The notes under the pieces are model-generated. The model saw only the letters and a program-made list of their open reading frames with translations, did not search any database and had not been told where the DNA came from. From assembly GCA_040954595.2 (NCBI GenBank), contig CM082587.2, positions 11,408,001-11,472,000 of the forward strand: a DNA stretch of 64,000 nt. The letters run 5' to 3'. Both the position numbers and the translations under genes were made by a program. This document shows positions 61,601-64,000 of the stretch, piece by piece; position 1 is the first letter of the stretch, and each line of letters opens with the position of its first letter. This DNA is from Balanoglossus misakiensis. Lineage: Eukaryota > Hemichordata.

Positions 61601-62394
61601 AGTGTCGGGTCTTTTGCAGAGCCAGGCCGAAGGAAATCCGACTTGATCACCGTTGCTAACGAACGCTAGTGTCTGTCATGGTGTGCCGGGGTTTTAGTCG
61701 AGCCAGGCCGTAGGAGATCTGACTTGATCATCGTGGTCAATGTACGCGTGTTTCCGCTCTAAAGTGCCGGGGCTTCAGCTAAACCAGGCCGTAGGAAATC
61801 CGACGTAATCACCGTTGATAACTTACGCCAGTCTGTGTCATATAGAGCCGGTGCACCAGCCGAGTCACGCCGTAGGAAATCTGACTTGATCAACGTGGTC
61901 AATGTACGCCTGTTTCTGCTCTAGAGTGCCGGGGCTTCAGCTGAGCCAGGCCGTAGGAAACCCGACGTGATTACCGTTGTTAACTTACGCCAGTCTGTGT
62001 CCTATATATAGTGCCGGGGCATCAGCCGTGCCAGGCCGAAGGAAATGTGAGTAGATCAACGTGGTCTCTGTACGCGTGTTTCTGCTCTAGAGTGTCAGGG
62101 CTTTAGCAAAGCCATGCCGTAGGAAATCTGACTTGATCAACGTTGCTAACGAACGCTAGTGTCTGTCATAGTGTGCCGGGGTTTTAGTCGAGCCAAGCCG
62201 TAGGAGATCAGACTTGATCAACGTGGTCTCTGTACGCGTGTTTCTGCTCTAGAGTGCCGGGGCTTTATCCAACCCATGCCGTTGAAAATCTGACTTGATC
62301 ACCGTTGCTAACGTACGCTAGTGTCTGTCATATTGTGACGAGATTTAGCCGTGCCAGGCCGTAGAAAAATCGACTTGTTCAACGTTATCAGTGT
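58658..62394 (+). repeat. Satellite, plus orientation, about 1.8 units, to the end of the array
   Basis: Unit marks lie near 59490 and 61540, and equivalent points of the AT-rich half lie at 59102 and 61149 (2047 bp apart). The two units again show the alternating dimer variants. The array ends inside the GC-rich half: CAACGTTATCAGTGT continues into unrelated sequence at 62395. Confidence 0.88.
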
Positions 62395-63062
62395 CACTGC
62401 ATGAAAACCTAATAATACTTACAATATAAGCATGGACAATCGCCTGTATTTTAGTTGAATACAGTGTAGTCCATTGTTAATATAGAAAGTATTCACTGTG
62501 AATACAGATATATTCATAATGGATAGACAAGTATAAGCACTATTCTGTATACCAGCTAATACACTGCAAGAATTCATCAGTATTTTTCAAAGAATAAAGA
62601 TTTGGACTTGTCTGTATTCATCTGTGCTTTAGGAAAAATACAGACATGGATTCGTGTGATTTTTTCATTGCAGGTAATGGGTTCCATATTGATTCATGAC
62701 TGATTTTACATCAAATTAATGACTTTTGATCTTTGCTTCTTCATTAAATTTATCCTGCGATTTTCTTCATATAGGGCATACTGTTTATTTGCAGAATTAC
62801 CCCATGTAATTGATAGCATTCCAGTAAATCTTTCAGCACAATCAATCCTGATTTCAGGCTACAGGCAGAAAAATTAACTGGTTGAATTTTATCAGTATTG
62901 TGTAAACATCTTCAAATATATCATGGGTCATATGGGAATACAGACTGACCAAAGCTGTGACACAAGACAAGACATCTCCCATCCATACATCCTCTCATGC
63001 TACTAGTACATTCATGCCAACAATAAAACATAATGAAGAGGGTAAATTTTTCATTATTCACT
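62395..63062. other. Unique AT-rich sequence right of the satellite, nothing recognised
   Basis: Several short words recur loosely (GAATACAGA and TATTCATAATGG types), but there is no clear repeat, RNA gene or coding frame. It is downstream of the exon at 63283-63588 on that exon's strand. Confidence 0.5.
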
Positions 63063-63068
63063 TTTTAT
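63063..63068 (-). terminator. Possible polyadenylation signal for the exon at 63283-63588
   Basis: AATAAA on the minus strand, about 215 nt beyond the stop codon of the exon. It lies in very AT-rich sequence, so chance occurrence is possible. Confidence 0.35.
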
Positions 63069-63253
63069 TATTATTCATAAATAAATTACAATAAAAAAGA
63101 TAGCTGTTAAAATCAAACTTAAATAAGAGATTAACTCCACAAATTTTTTCTGTTTTTACATATTGCAATATTATAAAAATGGCAGGAAATGTAAGATGAA
63201 GAATAAAAAGATATCCTGAGATTGGAAATAATGGTGACAATTTCAAGCTTCGG

Positions 63254-63418
63254 CAGGAGACTAGAGGAAAAGGGAATTTTAGTCAATTTAAATGTAACTG
63301 AGGTTCTACATAGTTTTCTGAATAAACATTGATTGGACGGGACCGGGATGATGGAGTTGCTGAGCATTGCCTTTTTTTGACTAGACTGCCTAAAATTCCC
63401 TTTTCCTCTAGTCTCCTG
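63254..63418. repeat. Perfect 29-bp inverted repeat across the stop codon of the exon
   Basis: 63254-63282 (starting CAGGAGACTAGAGG) is the exact reverse complement of 63390-63418, with a 107-bp loop. The right arm is coding sequence (LDRRLEEKGIL region) and the left arm begins immediately after the stop codon. Confidence 0.93.
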
Positions 63419-63588
63419 TCAAGTGTTTTGATCAGTTCATTAAGGGGTGCAGCTCTCCAGGCCGGCGACTTGACTAAAACTATGTCCTCTGATTCACCAA
63501 CTTCCTCGTCCGACATTAGTTCCGCCTTTACCCTTGCCCAGAATTCTTTCTCATCTGCATTGACGACCCTTTCTCTCCTTTTTAATGT
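63283..63588 (-). CDS. 3'-terminal exon of an unidentified protein-coding gene
   Basis: On the minus strand a strong acceptor (a T-rich tract ending TTATTTTCAG at 63589) opens a phase-0 frame of 101 codons to TGA at 63283-63285. The text starts TLKRRERVVNADEKEFWARV, continues through an acidic MSDEEVGESED stretch, then an SPAWRAAPLNELIKTLDRRL segment that could be helical. It ends with a Ser/Arg-rich tail. I do not recognise the family; the acidic-then-Trp-Arg arrangement looks like a conserved host or domesticated-transposon domain, not a repeat by-product. Upstream exons would lie to the right of the window. Confidence 0.55.
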   Translation of the reverse strand, partial: TLKRRERVVNADEKEFWARVKAELMSDEEVGESEDIVLVKSPAWRAAPLNELIKTLDRRLEEKGILGSLVKKRQCSATPSSRSRPINVYSENYVEPQLHLN

Positions 63589-63639
63589 CTGAAAATAAAA
63601 AAAAATGAACTGTATTAATATTTTTTTAAAATCTAACAT

Positions 63640-64000
63640 ATTAAGTCAAATTTTTCTTTGAATGGCATTTCGTATTATGGTGAACCTGCCTGCTGAAAGA
63701 TGCCTCTTGAATGACAACCTTTACACAGGCTTCAATTCTCCAGTTTTATATTGTTCTCTTCACTACAATGCAAAACATGACAAAGACATGCTTATCTCCA
63801 GGTGTCATGAACAATAGAGATGTCACAAACAATAGTGATGAAGTGTGCAAGCTTATTGTGTGCAGTTTGTTTATGCCTTGTGTATGTGTTAAAGTTAGTT
63901 TATCAAGCACATGTGTCATTTCCTGCAGAACAATGAGTATTTTGGTGTAGCATGGAAGAATGAGTGACTCTCATTACATTTGTTAAGTGAACATAATCAT
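63640..64000. other. Right edge, nothing recognised
   Basis: AT-rich sequence with a 79-codon plus-strand open frame without recognisable features. On the minus strand it would be intron of the gene whose last exon is at 63283-63588. Confidence 0.4.

Noticed and set aside
30287-62394. rDNA intergenic spacer as identity of the satellite
   Set aside because: The sub-repeats and TATATATA words are suggestive, but no rRNA gene sequence is present in any unit.

Overview
This is a repeat-dominated eukaryotic window, almost certainly from a metazoan and probably a marine invertebrate. It contains an APE-type non-LTR retrotransposon, a large rolling-circle transposon of the Helentron (Helitron2) class, splice and polyadenylation signals, and long satellite arrays. 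It has no bacterial operon structure, and I cannot place it to species. The only sequence that looks like host coding DNA is a terminal exon near the right edge (63283-63588, minus strand).

Layout. 1-30286 is one 5'-truncated L1/Tx1-like LINE on the minus strand, cut into three pieces (1-2575, 10238-10400, 29483-30286) by two Helentron-family insertions in the same orientation. The first (2576-10237, 7.7 kb) is a non-autonomous tandem array of five units. The second (10401-29482, 19.1 kb) is an apparently autonomous Helentron. It encodes a protein of about 2437 residues on the minus strand, with OTU protease, Cys-rich/DUF6570-like, Rep (HxH and YxxxY), PIF1-type helicase and APE-like endonuclease regions. 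30287-38507 is a satellite of ~2.05-kb units in plus orientation, interrupted at 32095-33932 by a smaller Helentron-like element. At ~38508 the satellite flips to minus orientation. At 41771-46390 it contains a second copy of the same LINE, on the plus strand, with poly(A) and a target-site duplication. Satellite continues in minus orientation to ~58657, flips back to plus, and ends at ~62394. 62395-64000 is unrelated sequence with one gene 3' exon.

Main interpretation. Both LINE copies have the same 5' truncation point inside the same satellite sequence, so they are two products of one inverted segmental duplication and not two insertions. The plus copy serves as an uninterrupted reference for the minus copy. 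It shows that both Helentron-family elements inserted without a target-site duplication. The three minus LINE pieces match the plus copy in length except for two one-base homopolymer differences (a net difference of two bases). The order of events can be read off: satellite, LINE insertion, inverted duplication, Helentron insertions in the left arm only, and a frameshift plus a nonsense codon in the right-arm LINE.

The Helentron-family elements share a 5' start (ATTAAAGCTGCAAGCAGC on the minus strand), a GGGCCCAAGCGC sub-terminal repeat, a CTTT microsatellite and a 3' terminal hairpin. They also share internal repeats dense in canonical transcription-factor motifs (DR1, E-box, octamer, a YY1-like core). 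All family, domain and splice calls were made by reading the sequence; no database search was run.
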